DNA of 64,000 nucleotides from a virus (IMGVR_UViG_3300042937_000802:27462-91461), one strand, 5' to 3'. Counted from the first letter of the stretch, positions 15,611 to 24,758 are shown. Numbers and translations are program-made. The notes: generated by a model from the sequence alone, not told the origin.

Positions 15611-16056
15611 TGTTATCAAAAATTGTTCTGTTTGCACTATCTGTTGCATCGCGTGGATTAAAAAATCATAAAACTGATTTACCAACTAAACAACTCAGGT
15701 ATATATCTTGTTACGGTAATGGTATTATACCTCCTTGTAAATTTTTAAATAAAAGCAAAGACTCAGAACATTATTATTGTGGAAAATGTGGCTGCGGAGA
15801 TCATAAACATACTTGGTTGGTACGAGAAGCTGGTGAGTATTCTAAATTAGATTATCCAGTAATAAGTTGTCCATTAAAGATGCCGGGATTCAGTAATTAT
15901 GATCCAAATTTTTATGATAAAGAAGATGGCCAACGAAAACGTGATATTGAAAATTTAAATCCTGCATCTGTGGAGTTGGTACAAATAACAGTAAATCACA
16001 GTGAAGAAAATGAACGACTATTTGAAAAACTGAATAACATTATGAAAAATTCATAA
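15610..16056 (+). CDS. Conserved small Cys/His protein of T4-like phages
   Basis: A 148-residue protein between the baseplate wedge and neck genes, beginning at ATG 15610 which overlaps the preceding TAA. Its first 20 residues are hydrophobic. Four Cys and several His (YISCYGNG ... PCKFL ... YYCGKCGCGDHKHTW) form a likely zinc-binding patch, followed by EYSKLDYPVISCPLKMPGFSNYDPNFY. I recognise the arrangement as recurring at this place in marine T4-like phages but know no function. A CATAAATA late box for gp13 overlaps just after its stop. Confidence 0.6.
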   Translation: MLSKIVLFALSVASRGLKNHKTDLPTKQLRYISCYGNGIIPPCKFLNKSKDSEHYYCGKCGCGDHKHTWLVREAGEYSKLDYPVISCPLKMPGFSNYDPNFYDKEDGQRKRDIENLNPASVELVQITVNHSEENERLFEKLNNIMKNS

Positions 16057-16059
16057 ATA
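16052..16059 (+). promoter_or_regulatory. Late promoter box CATAAATA for gp13, leaderless geometry
   Basis: CATAAATA, then TTTTC (5 nt) and the ATG at 16065. T4 late transcription starts about 6 nt after the octamer, which would place +1 at the start codon. Confidence 0.55.
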
Positions 16060-16064
16060 TTTTC

Positions 16065-16892
16065 ATGGCCATTACAACCCGTCAAAACTTTATAGATTAT
16101 TGCTTTAGATCTCTGGGTGCACCTGTAGTGCAAGTAAATATTGATTCCAAACAAGCAGAAGATAGACTTGATGAAGCTCTTGAATATATGTATGAAAGGC
16201 ATTTTGATTTTAATCAACGTGCTTTATTTTTATATCAAATAACGGAAGCAGATAGAGTTAATAGATATTTTGATACAACTCAATTTGGGCCAGCTCTTGG
16301 TGCACAAATTAAAACAGATGAAAATGGAAATACTGGTTACTGGCCTTTAGCAACAGATATTCGTACTATTACAAAGGTATATTCTCCAAGTGATATTGTT
16401 GGTGATTATATGTTTGATTTGCGGTATCAAATGACATTGTTTGATTTTTTTGGATTGTACTTCAACCAGTCAGGCGCCCCTCAGGGACCAATGGCGGCAT
16501 ACATGGAAGGTATGAGTTATATTAAATTGGTTAATGATGTATTTAACTACCCAACATCCTTTACATATACGAGAACAACTGACAGACTATTTTTAGATAC
16601 AGAGCATAGCAAACTTCCTGCCGGAGCATTTTTAATGGTAGAAGCATATGTTCAAATTGACACAAGCCAATATAATAAAGTTTGGAATGATAGAGTTTTC
16701 AAAAGATATTATACTGCATTATTGAAAAAACAATGGGCTCAAAATCTATTAAAATTTACTGGTGTTCCTTTACCCGGTGGTGCTCAATTAAATGCCCCAG
16801 CACTGATGACTGAAGCATTAACTGAATTAAATACCATAGAACAACAACTAGTAAAAACACAAGAATTGCCACCTGATCCACTTATAGGTTAA
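16065..16892 (+). CDS. 13: Neck protein gp13
   Basis: A 275-residue protein matching T4 gp13 (309 aa), which with gp14 forms the neck closing the filled head. The N-terminus (TTRQNFIDYCFRSLGAPVVQVNIDSKQAEDRLDEALEYMYERHFD) is the typical gp13 start with the helix carrying D-R-L-D-E-A-L. A later segment (FKRYYTALLKKQWAQNLLKFTGVPLPGGAQLNA) is also characteristic. gp14 and gp15 follow with 1-8 nt spacing. There is no ribosome-binding sequence, but a late box is 5 nt before the start. Confidence 0.9.
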   Translation: MAITTRQNFIDYCFRSLGAPVVQVNIDSKQAEDRLDEALEYMYERHFDFNQRALFLYQITEADRVNRYFDTTQFGPALGAQIKTDENGNTGYWPLATDIRTITKVYSPSDIVGDYMFDLRYQMTLFDFFGLYFNQSGAPQGPMAAYMEGMSYIKLVNDVFNYPTSFTYTRTTDRLFLDTEHSKLPAGAFLMVEAYVQIDTSQYNKVWNDRVFKRYYTALLKKQWAQNLLKFTGVPLPGGAQLNAPALMTEALTELNTIEQQLVKTQELPPDPLIG

Positions 16893-16893
16893 A

Positions 16894-17559
16894 ATGACCA
16901 CAAATCCTTATATAATAAACTATAGTAATAAAGGTGAGCAAGATCTTGCTGAGGGTATTACTATAGAAATAATACAGGCAATGGGACAGGATTGTATATA
17001 TGTTCCAAGAGAATATTTTTCAATAGATAAAGTTTTTGGTGAGGATCCTGGATCATCATTTACGAAATCTTATACACTAGAAATGTATTTGATGAATTAT
17101 AAAGGATTTGATGGAACTGATATAATAACTCAATTTGGTCTTGAGATTAAAGATAAAGTTACTTTATTATTTGCAAGAAAAAGATTTTTTCAAGAAGTAA
17201 CTAATAGACAAAATTCAATTACTAGACCCAGAGAGGGAGATTTAATTTATTTTCCTCTTTCAAAATCTTTATTTGAAATAAACTTTGTAGAGCATGAAAA
17301 TCCATTATATCCATTTGGCAAACTTTATTCTTATATGATAACAGCAGAATTGTTTACCTATAGTTATGAAAAGGTTAAAACAAATAATGCTACAATTGAT
17401 TCTATAGTTTCACAGACTCGTGGTTTCTCTGGATCACAAATCATACCACTCAATATAAATATTGGCACAACTGCTGGTATAAATGATACTCTACAGACAG
17501 AAGCCAAAGGATATACGTTTGATCCTCAGAATCCCTTTGCAGCAGAAGAAAGTCCTTAA
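16894..17559 (+). CDS. 14: Neck protein gp14
   Basis: A 221-residue protein directly after gp13, equivalent to T4 gp14 (256 aa). The first half (EQDLAEGITIEIIQAMGQDCIYVPREYFSIDKVFGEDPGSSFTKSY) is the conserved start, and ENPLYPFGKLYSYMITAELFTYSYEKV carries the family's closing motif with F-x-Y-S-x-E. Together with gp13 it forms the head-tail connector to which the tail binds. Operon position between 13 and 15 is the T4 order. Confidence 0.9.
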   Translation: MTTNPYIINYSNKGEQDLAEGITIEIIQAMGQDCIYVPREYFSIDKVFGEDPGSSFTKSYTLEMYLMNYKGFDGTDIITQFGLEIKDKVTLLFARKRFFQEVTNRQNSITRPREGDLIYFPLSKSLFEINFVEHENPLYPFGKLYSYMITAELFTYSYEKVKTNNATIDSIVSQTRGFSGSQIIPLNINIGTTAGINDTLQTEAKGYTFDPQNPFAAEESP

Positions 17560-17567
17560 GGTAATAA

Positions 17568-18245
17568 ATGTTTGGATATTTTTACAACCAAAGTCTTAGA
17601 AAATTAGTGATAGGATTTGGTACCCTATTCAATAATATATCTGTTGACCATGTTAATCCTGATGGTGGTAGCGATCTTAACATTCGTGTACCCATTACTT
17701 ATGCTTCTCAAGAAAAATTTATAATAAGGTTTTTAGAACCATCATCAATTAATGATGGTTTAAGAATTGAAAACCAGCTTCCGCGTATGAGTTATGTTAT
17801 GACAAGCATACAAGCGGATCCAAGCCGAAGACGCAATGTAAATACACCTTCACTTTCACGGTCAACAGCAAATTGTGCCGAAAATCCACTGGTTATAACC
17901 GAAGAAATTCCAGTCAATATAGGATTTACTTTGTTTATTTATTCAAGACATATTGATGATACATTGCAAATTGTTGAACAAATAATGCCGTATTTTAATC
18001 CACAGCACGTGATAACAATGGATTTAAATCCTGCAAAACCGGGTATCAATATACCCATAACGCTGGTTTCCAATAGCATCAGTGAAAGGTATGATGGCGA
18101 TCTTTCTACTCGTCGTATTAATATTTCTTCATTTACTTTTGTAGCAAAAAGTTATATATTTGGAAAGGTGCAAAATGGAACTGTTATCAATTCAGTTTCT
18201 GTTTCCGGCCTAACAGCTGGAATTGCATTTGGATTTGACTCATGA
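17568..18245 (+). CDS. 15: Proximal tail sheath stabilization protein gp15
   Basis: A 225-residue protein equivalent to T4 gp15 (272 aa), the hexameric tail terminator that caps the sheath and joins tail to head. The start FGYFYNQSLRKLVIGFGTLFNNISV is nearly the family signature. RIENQLPRMSYVMTSIQADPSRRRNV and the C-terminal strand YDGDLSTRRINISSFTFVAKSYIFG also fit. The stop overlaps the gp16 start (ATGA at 18242-18245), so connector and terminase genes are coupled. Confidence 0.9.
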   Translation: MFGYFYNQSLRKLVIGFGTLFNNISVDHVNPDGGSDLNIRVPITYASQEKFIIRFLEPSSINDGLRIENQLPRMSYVMTSIQADPSRRRNVNTPSLSRSTANCAENPLVITEEIPVNIGFTLFIYSRHIDDTLQIVEQIMPYFNPQHVITMDLNPAKPGINIPITLVSNSISERYDGDLSTRRINISSFTFVAKSYIFGKVQNGTVINSVSVSGLTAGIAFGFDS

Positions 18246-18682
18246 ATAAACAATTAGCTAAATTTTTTAATGTTCCTGATCAACCAGACTCTAAAACAAA
18301 AGAAATTTTGGGCGGTACGTACGATGCAAATAATTTTCAAAAAGATTATACACTTGTACAATCAAATCTAAAAGATTTGATTGGTAGCGGAAATGTTGCT
18401 TTGGAGGCTGCATTGAAAGTTGCTACTGAATCTGATGCACCCAGAGCATTTGAAGTGGTTGCTATTCTTTTAAAGACAATGGCAGATTTAAACAACAATG
18501 TATTAGATGTACATAAAAAAGCTAAAGAAACTACAAATACTAAGACTGAAATAAAGCAGACAAATAATTCTGTGTTTGTTGGTTCGACAAAGGATTTGCA
18601 GAACCTGTTAAATAAAGATAGAAGTACAGAAAAAAATGTGATTGATATAGAGGCAATAAAGAATGAGTCTCAACAAGAATAA
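18242..18682 (+). CDS. 16: Terminase small subunit gp16
   Basis: A 146-residue protein in the position of T4 gp16 (164 aa), which recognises DNA and stimulates the gp17 motor. The central segment (NLKDLIGSGNVALEAALKVATESDAPRAFEVVAILLKTMADLNNNVLDVHKK) is the helical, oligomerising core with the typical A-P-R-A-x-E-V motif. The C-terminus is polar and linker-like. It overlaps gp17 by 20 nt, in line with coupled translation of the two packaging subunits. Confidence 0.88.
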   Translation: MNKQLAKFFNVPDQPDSKTKEILGGTYDANNFQKDYTLVQSNLKDLIGSGNVALEAALKVATESDAPRAFEVVAILLKTMADLNNNVLDVHKKAKETTNTKTEIKQTNNSVFVGSTKDLQNLLNKDRSTEKNVIDIEAIKNESQQE

Positions 18683-20312
18683 TCAGGGATATAGAAATAA
18701 TCCAAAACTCAAACCACCGGGCATTGAGCTCCAGTATACAAAAGAACAACTAGACGAATATATTAAATGTGCAAATGATCCTGTATACTTTTGTAACAAA
18801 TACATCAAAGTAAAGACTCTTGACAAGGGTATCATGCCCTTTGAACTTTATGATTATCAACAAAAGTTTGTTAATTATATTCATAAAAATAGATTTGTTA
18901 TTTCAAAATGGCCCCGTCAGTCTGGTAAGTCTACCTCTGTAATTGGTTATATCTGTCATTATATTACCTTTAACCAAAGTGTAAGCGTGGCAATTTTAGC
19001 AAACAGACTAAAGACGGCCAAAGATGAATTGTATTCAAAATTACAGTTAGCCTATGAAAATTTACCACAATTCTTACAACAAGGTGTAGTGGAGTGGAAT
19101 AAAACATCTTTAAAATTAGAAAATGGTTCCCGAGTAGTATGTGACGCTACCTCTTCCGGTGCAATCCGTGGTGGTTCGTTTAACTTTCTTCTTTTGGACG
19201 AATATGCCTTCTTGCCATCTCACGTAGCTGAAGAATTCTATGCATCTACCTATCCTACCATTTCAGCAGGTACCACCACCAAGCTTGTAATAGTTTCTAC
19301 TCCCAATGGAATGAATCACTTTCATAAACTTTGGGTTGATGCCAACAGGGCAGATGGCCATAAACTAAAGAATAAATTTATTCCCATAGAAGTTAGTTGG
19401 AGAGATGTACCGATTACCTCTGGTGGAAGAAAAAGAGACGATGTTTGGGCAGCGGAACAGATTGCCAATACAAGCCCAGAGCAGTTTGAACAGGAATATG
19501 GCTGTAGTTTCTTGGGATCGTCCAATACACTGATCGCTACCTCAAAACTAAACGTTCTGGCACCAGAGGAGTTTTTGCAAGAAGATTCTGATGGACTTAG
19601 AATATTTGAACTTCCTAAAAAAGATGAAATTTACTTTTTACAAGCCGATGTCTCTAGAGGACAAGGTTCAGACTATTCAGCATTCACCGTAATAAATGGT
19701 ACTTCGGCTCCATATAAGGTAGTTGCATCATATCGAAATAATGCAGTAAGTCCTTTTAATTTTCCAAATGTAATTAAAAAAGTTGGAGAACGATATAATA
19801 ATGCTTATGTGTTAGTAGAAACAAATGACATAGGTGGGCAGGTTTCTTCTATTCTTTATAATGATTTGGAATATGAAAATGTTCTTATGACCAAAATAAT
19901 GGGTCGGAAAGGACAAATGTTATCACAAGGATTTGCTGGTGGAAGAAGTGAAATGGGATTAAGAACAACTACTCAAACCAAAAAATTGGGGTGTGCTATA
20001 TTTAAAAGGTTAGTTGAAGAAGACAAAATTTTAATAAATGATGAAAGAATATTGGCTGAATTAATAACATTTGTTTCAAAGTCAAATACATTCAAGGCAG
20101 AAGAAGGACATAATGACGATCTTGTAATGACTTTGGTATTCTTTGCTTGGTTAACAAGACAAGAATATTTTGCAGATTTGATTGAAAGCGCAAAATTTAA
20201 CTATGAAGAAGCCAAAAAGCCAGAAGATGACAACACTTTATTCATGTTAAGCGAAGAATCTATGGAAGATGATGAATTTTCTGATGGAAATGTTGTTTGG
20301 AAGAAGGTATAA
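18663..20312 (+). CDS. 17: Terminase large subunit gp17
   Basis: A 549-residue packaging motor, close to T4 gp17 (610 aa). The N-terminal ATPase has Walker A RQSGKST (85-91) and Walker B FLLLDE with D179-E180, followed by the coupling motif VSTPNG. The C-terminal RNase H-like nuclease begins at about residue 320 with ADVSRGQGSDYSAF, where D329 is the first catalytic acid, a second acid follows in VLVETNDIG, and HNDDLVMTLVFF near 485 supplies the last. It packages DNA into the prohead through portal gp20 and cuts the concatemer. It ends in an acidic tail and is followed by a CTAAATA late box. Confidence 0.97.
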   Translation: MSLNKNNQGYRNNPKLKPPGIELQYTKEQLDEYIKCANDPVYFCNKYIKVKTLDKGIMPFELYDYQQKFVNYIHKNRFVISKWPRQSGKSTSVIGYICHYITFNQSVSVAILANRLKTAKDELYSKLQLAYENLPQFLQQGVVEWNKTSLKLENGSRVVCDATSSGAIRGGSFNFLLLDEYAFLPSHVAEEFYASTYPTISAGTTTKLVIVSTPNGMNHFHKLWVDANRADGHKLKNKFIPIEVSWRDVPITSGGRKRDDVWAAEQIANTSPEQFEQEYGCSFLGSSNTLIATSKLNVLAPEEFLQEDSDGLRIFELPKKDEIYFLQADVSRGQGSDYSAFTVINGTSAPYKVVASYRNNAVSPFNFPNVIKKVGERYNNAYVLVETNDIGGQVSSILYNDLEYENVLMTKIMGRKGQMLSQGFAGGRSEMGLRTTTQTKKLGCAIFKRLVEEDKILINDERILAELITFVSKSNTFKAEEGHNDDLVMTLVFFAWLTRQEYFADLIESAKFNYEEAKKPEDDNTLFMLSEESMEDDEFSDGNVVWKKV

Positions 20313-20319
20313 AAAATTA

Positions 20320-20326
20320 CTAAATA
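20320..20326 (+). promoter_or_regulatory. Late promoter box CTAAATA for tail sheath
   Basis: CTAAATA, 22 nt before the ATG at 20349, with AAAGGA as ribosome-binding sequence between. It belongs to the long-gap class. Confidence 0.6.
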
Positions 20327-20348
20327 TTAGTGATAAAAAAGGACAATC

Positions 20349-21650
20349 ATGCCAACTCTTAGTTCTTTTACTAGCACTAATCAATTTCGAACTGAAACAG
20401 CCTCTGATGCATTTAAGATGGATTGCGGCTATTTGACAGGTTTAACCTATTTAACCCCAACATTTAGTACTGTTGGAGCATCAAACAATCCCGGAAATTT
20501 ATTTGGTTGGCTAATTTATGCCAGAGCAATTAAGTCATCGCCAGCAATAGGTACTACCGCATCAACGTATGTGTATTATACTTCGCCATCAGCAATGGTT
20601 AATGATTTAAACAAATTAAATGGTGTTACCGGAGCTTTAATAAATCCTACAACAACTACAGGAAATAGTTTTGGATTCTTTATCTATAATGGTATAATTA
20701 ATACCGATCAAACCAGTAATCTTGGAATTACTGGTGCTGGAAGAGAATTTTTATATGCATTAGATTATCTTTCATACGGTGGTAATCTCGTTATTGCAGG
20801 AACTACAAAAGGTTTTTTAGACTGGAAAACTGACTATAATACAGATTTTGATTTAATTATGGGTGCAACTGGTTTAGGTTTTTCTGGCGCTCAAAGATGG
20901 CTTGAAAAGGAAGCACCATATACTATAGGTGTGTTTCCTAGTCTAGATGATGGCGCAGGAACAACTTTAACAAATTTTGTTTTTAATGCAACATCATTTG
21001 TCGAAGGCGCAACTGTAGCTGATCGTGTATTTTCTGTGTATGGTCAAAAAACAGTAACAAATCTCCCACTTCCATCGCTTTATACTTCCGGTGTACTGAC
21101 TTATGTTAATAATCTTAGTGCTGATGTTGCTGGTATGTTTACACGCGTTAATGCTAGAAATGAACTTTATTTAACTATTGCGGGTTCGGCTAGAGGTTTC
21201 ATTTTAAATGGAGACGTAACAACCACAGTAAACTTTGCTGATACTGATCTTAAAAATCTTCTTAAAAATGCTCGTGTAAACTATTTCTTAAATTATACAA
21301 CCAAATTCCTTGGTGCTGATTTAGTTGGAGCAACTAGTTCACCATCAAATCCAATAGTTGATGAAAGAATTGGCCCAGCTCAAATGAAGGCCAAAATGAA
21401 GAGAGATATTACAAACATTGGTCTTAAATATCTCTATGAGTTGAATAACTCAACAACCAGAAATCTAGTTACTGGAGAAATAACAAATTACTTGTTGCAA
21501 TATACTACGTACTTGGATACTACAAAAACTCAAGTTATTTGCGATTCTACCAACAACAATGACAACGTATCAACACTTACAATCTTTGTAAATGTAACTC
21601 CATTGATTGGAACAACCTCGTTTACACTGAATATAACTCTAAACCAATAA
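20349..21650 (+). CDS. 18: Tail sheath protein gp18
   Basis: A 433-residue protein between gp17 and the tube genes, the T4 position of the contractile sheath gp18 (659 aa). The middle (GREFLYALDYLSYGGNLVIAGTTKGFLDWK) and the C-terminal domain (VDERIGPAQMKAKMKRDITNIGLKYLYELNN, then the long strands to the end) resemble the sheath fold, in which C-terminal domains mesh neighbouring subunits. The shorter length suggests that one of the outer, protease-resistant domains of T4 gp18 is missing. High expression is expected: it has a late box and a good AAGGA ribosome-binding sequence. Confidence 0.8.
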   Translation: MPTLSSFTSTNQFRTETASDAFKMDCGYLTGLTYLTPTFSTVGASNNPGNLFGWLIYARAIKSSPAIGTTASTYVYYTSPSAMVNDLNKLNGVTGALINPTTTTGNSFGFFIYNGIINTDQTSNLGITGAGREFLYALDYLSYGGNLVIAGTTKGFLDWKTDYNTDFDLIMGATGLGFSGAQRWLEKEAPYTIGVFPSLDDGAGTTLTNFVFNATSFVEGATVADRVFSVYGQKTVTNLPLPSLYTSGVLTYVNNLSADVAGMFTRVNARNELYLTIAGSARGFILNGDVTTTVNFADTDLKNLLKNARVNYFLNYTTKFLGADLVGATSSPSNPIVDERIGPAQMKAKMKRDITNIGLKYLYELNNSTTRNLVTGEITNYLLQYTTYLDTTKTQVICDSTNNNDNVSTLTIFVNVTPLIGTTSFTLNITLNQ

Positions 21651-21651
21651 T

Positions 21652-22191
21652 ATGGCATCATATAACTCATTAAACCAATTTAAAGCTGGGTTTAAGGGCG
21701 GTACTAGAGCAAACCGTTTTCGTGTTATTCCTAATTTTCCCAGTACAGTAAATGTTGGGAGTAATAATACTACTAGTTCATTTCTTATATCATCTGGATC
21801 ATTACCAAAAGCAGATGTTGGTGTTATAGGTGTTCCATACAGAGGAAGAATGGCGTATTTTGCCGGAGACCGTCAATATTCAGTATGGCCAGTTAGAATT
21901 TATGATGACAATGACAGTGCTTTATGGAAAGCATTTAATAGTTGGAAAGAAAAATTGGATGGCCATCTTACACATAAAGTAGAAGGTAACAATTATTCTT
22001 ATTCCAATTTACAAACTACTTTTTTTATAGAACAATTGAGACCAAATGGTGAAGTATTAAGAAAAATTAAATTAAATAGATGTTGGCCAAGTGAAGTTGG
22101 TGGAATTAATTTTGACTTAGGCTCATCTGAATTTGTTACCTTTGATGTAACATTAACATTTGATTATATAGACATACTTACTGGAATCTGA
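21652..22191 (+). CDS. 19: Tail tube protein gp19, first copy
   Basis: A 179-residue protein similar in length to T4 gp19 (163 aa), which stacks as hexamers into the tail tube. The N-terminal NQFKAGFKGGTRANRFRVIPNFP, the strand-rich middle (FAGDRQYSVWPVRIYDDND), the helix ALWKAFNSWKEKLDGH and the C-terminal strand FVTFDVTLTFDYI are the family elements. It lies directly after the sheath gene and 2 nt before a second, divergent tube-like gene, so this phage carries two adjacent tube paralogues. Confidence 0.85.
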   Translation: MASYNSLNQFKAGFKGGTRANRFRVIPNFPSTVNVGSNNTTSSFLISSGSLPKADVGVIGVPYRGRMAYFAGDRQYSVWPVRIYDDNDSALWKAFNSWKEKLDGHLTHKVEGNNYSYSNLQTTFFIEQLRPNGEVLRKIKLNRCWPSEVGGINFDLGSSEFVTFDVTLTFDYIDILTGI

Positions 22192-22193
22192 CC

Positions 22194-22760
22194 ATGGCAT
22201 CACTAAATGAATTTAAAGATAACTTTAAAGGTGGTACTCGCCAAAATAGATTTTTGGTGACAGGAAGTTTTCCTTCTGGGGCTGCTACTGCTTCTAATGC
22301 AGGCAATTCGAATAATGCTGGAACCGCAATTCCATTTCATATTAGATCAACTCTTATACCTACTCTACAGACAAGCACAGTTTCATATGACTATTTTGGT
22401 AGAAAATTAAATTATCCCGGTGAAAAACTGTATTCCACATGGTCTGTGTCCATTGTAGATGACACAGATAGTGGAGATTTGTGGAAAAGATTTCATCGGT
22501 GGCATAATTTTATAAACAATCATGTTGACAATAAAACAAGATATTCAGTTACCCCAAACTATAAAGTTAACTGGTATATTGAACATCTTGGATTGAATGA
22601 AAATGTTTTAAAGCGTTTTCGTTTAAATGGATTGTGGCCCAGAACAATAAATGAGATGTCTTTTAGCATGGCTCGTCCAAATGTGTTAAATACTTTTAAC
22701 GTAGTCTTTGTTTATGATACAATTTCAATTGATAGCATAACACAAAGAGACAGCTTATAA
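22194..22760 (+). CDS. 19: Tail tube protein gp19, second copy
   Basis: A 188-residue paralogue of the preceding protein: both start with MAS, have FKxxFKGGTRxNRF near the N-terminus, a GRKLNYPGEKLYSTWSVSIVDDTDS segment corresponding to GRMAYFAGDRQYSVWPVRIYDDND, a W-K-x-F helix and a terminal FNVVFVYDTI strand. Outside these anchors they differ strongly, so the duplication is old. It could be the main tube, a tube initiator like gp54, or a second tube type. The downstream portal gene begins 13 nt later. Confidence 0.8.
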   Translation: MASLNEFKDNFKGGTRQNRFLVTGSFPSGAATASNAGNSNNAGTAIPFHIRSTLIPTLQTSTVSYDYFGRKLNYPGEKLYSTWSVSIVDDTDSGDLWKRFHRWHNFINNHVDNKTRYSVTPNYKVNWYIEHLGLNENVLKRFRLNGLWPRTINEMSFSMARPNVLNTFNVVFVYDTISIDSITQRDSL

Positions 22761-22773
22761 AAAGGAATTATTG

Positions 22774-24333
22774 ATGGAAATAGATATTTTTGGATTCCAG
22801 TTTGGTAGAACAAAGGACGAACCACAGAAAAAAAGTGAGATTGTAGCGCAAAATATCGCTGCTCCCGAAATCTTTGATGGAACTGTTACAGTTGAAGCTG
22901 GTGGATTTTTTGGAACTGCTTTGGACTATGCTGCCAACCTTCGTGATGAAGGTGCATCCATCATTCAATATCGCAATATGTCTATCTATCCAGAGGTAGA
23001 CAATGCTATTGATGAAATTGTAAACGCATCAATTGTACCGGGTACAGACCGCAAACCAGTAAAATTAGATCTTGTCAGTGTTCCAATTGCTGAGCCAATT
23101 AAATTAAAGATTTACAAAGAATTTGAAAGAATCATCCATCTAATGGATTTCAATGGAAAGTCATATGAAATTTTTAGAAGATGGTATATTGATTCTCGTA
23201 TATTTTATAATATTGCAATTGATAAAGATCAACCAATGAATGGAATTGAGGAAATTATTCCTCTTGATCCTCTAAAGATAAAAAAGATTCGTAAAGTTGA
23301 AAAACAACAAGAACGAGTCGGAAATACTCAAGTTGGTGTAATTAAAAAAATTGAAGAATATTATCTTTATACCAATACCGATAAAGAAACATATATGTTG
23401 ACTGGACCGGGTGGTCTGCATCTGTCTCCAGATAGTATAGTTTATGTTCCATCTGGCGTTGTTGATCTCAATACAAAAAGAGTTCTTGGCTATCTGCACA
23501 AAGCAATCAGACCATTGAACATGTTGAGACAACTAGAAGATTCTCTTCTAGTTTACCGTGTTGCACGTGCACCAGAACGAAGAGTCTTCTACGTTGACGT
23601 AGGACAGCTTCCTAAGCAAAAGGCTGAACAGTACGTTCGTGACATGATGAGCCGTTTCCGCACACGCCTGATCTACAATCAGACTACTGGCGAAGTGCGT
23701 GACGAAAGAAACCATCTTTCTGTATTGGAAGATTACTGGATTCCTCGCCGTGAAGGTTCTAATGGCACACAGATTACTACTCTTCCCGGTGGTAATGCCA
23801 TGTCTCAAATTGAAGACGTAGAATACTTTAAGAAGAAGTTGTATGCTTCATTGAACGTTCCTCTTAGCCGTTTGATGTCAGATCAAACTGGATTTAATAT
23901 GGGCCGTTCCGTAGAAATTACCAGAGAAGAAGTCAAGTTCTATAAATTTATTGAAAGACTTCGCCATCAATTTAGCAAGTTGTTCTTAGATCTATTGCGA
24001 GTTCAATTGATCCTAAAAGGTATAATGACTGAAGATGACTGGCACGAACTTCGTCCAGAAATCAAAGTAGTATTCAATACCGACAATTATTTTTGGGATC
24101 TTAAGGAAGCAGAAATTTTAGCAGAACGTCTAAAGATGGTTCAGTTTGTTGATCCATATGTTGGAAAGTATTTCTCTTCAGAATATGTTCGTAGAAAGAT
24201 TTTGAAACAAACTGAAGAAGAAATGCAAGAGATGAATAAAGAAATAGCAGTTGACAGACAGAGAATCCAAGCCGAGCAAATGGCACAGATGGCTCAACAA
24301 CAGGCTGCTGGCGAAGGAGAGCCACCACAATGA
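22774..24333 (+). CDS. 20: Portal protein gp20
   Basis: A 519-residue protein matching T4 gp20 (524 aa), the dodecameric portal through which DNA enters and the prohead is nucleated. The start is ATG 22774: AAGGA lies 7 nt before it, whereas an in-frame TTG one codon earlier lacks that spacing. Family segments include SIYPEVDNAIDEIVNASIV, IEEIIPLDPLKIKKIRKV, the clip/stem region LRQLEDSLLVYRVARAPERRVFYVDVGQLPKQKAEQYVRDMM and PLSRLMSDQTGFNMGRSVEITREEVKF. The C-terminus is Gln/Met-rich and acidic (QMAQQQAAGEGE). It overlaps the next prohead core gene. Confidence 0.96.
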   Translation: MEIDIFGFQFGRTKDEPQKKSEIVAQNIAAPEIFDGTVTVEAGGFFGTALDYAANLRDEGASIIQYRNMSIYPEVDNAIDEIVNASIVPGTDRKPVKLDLVSVPIAEPIKLKIYKEFERIIHLMDFNGKSYEIFRRWYIDSRIFYNIAIDKDQPMNGIEEIIPLDPLKIKKIRKVEKQQERVGNTQVGVIKKIEEYYLYTNTDKETYMLTGPGGLHLSPDSIVYVPSGVVDLNTKRVLGYLHKAIRPLNMLRQLEDSLLVYRVARAPERRVFYVDVGQLPKQKAEQYVRDMMSRFRTRLIYNQTTGEVRDERNHLSVLEDYWIPRREGSNGTQITTLPGGNAMSQIEDVEYFKKKLYASLNVPLSRLMSDQTGFNMGRSVEITREEVKFYKFIERLRHQFSKLFLDLLRVQLILKGIMTEDDWHELRPEIKVVFNTDNYFWDLKEAEILAERLKMVQFVDPYVGKYFSSEYVRRKILKQTEEEMQEMNKEIAVDRQRIQAEQMAQMAQQQAAGEGEPPQ

Positions 24334-24758
24334 ATGAAACTAGCACCATACTTTTAAAAAAGAGTTTTGAAAGTTTAATTCAAAATAATGATGAGGAATT
24401 CAAAAAATCTCTGAGAAGTGCTTTAAGTACAAAACTCAATGAAAATATTGAATATTTAAAAATTCATACCCAGAAGAAGTTATTTGAGCCTTCTTTCAAA
24501 TTTACTCCTAAATCAGAAGAAATTAAAAATTTTGTTGAGTTTTTAGAATCATATGATCCTTCAAATCCATCAAAAATTAAATTAAAAAATGAAAGTGTTA
24601 TAAATATAACAGAGAAAGAACTTAAAGATATCAAGATACTATTTGATCAACTTAGTCCAAAAAATAGAACCCTAATGGTTGAATCTATTTTTGAAAGCAA
24701 AGCCAATCTAGATCAACATCTTGAATTTTGCCAGAAAGTAAAGGTATTACAAAAATGA
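24330..24758 (+). CDS. Prohead core protein, gp68-like
   Basis: A 142-residue, charged, helical protein between portal and protease, the place where T4 encodes the prohead core proteins gp67 and gp68. Its middle (KIKLKNESVINITEKELKDIKILFDQLSPKNRTLMVESIF) matches a block common in proteins annotated as gp68-like in marine T4-like phages. It overlaps the portal gene by 4 nt and the next small gene by 4 nt. Such core proteins are digested by gp21 during maturation. Assignment is by position and this block; symbol left open. Confidence 0.65.
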   Translation: MNETSTILLKKSFESLIQNNDEEFKKSLRSALSTKLNENIEYLKIHTQKKLFEPSFKFTPKSEEIKNFVEFLESYDPSNPSKIKLKNESVINITEKELKDIKILFDQLSPKNRTLMVESIFESKANLDQHLEFCQKVKVLQK

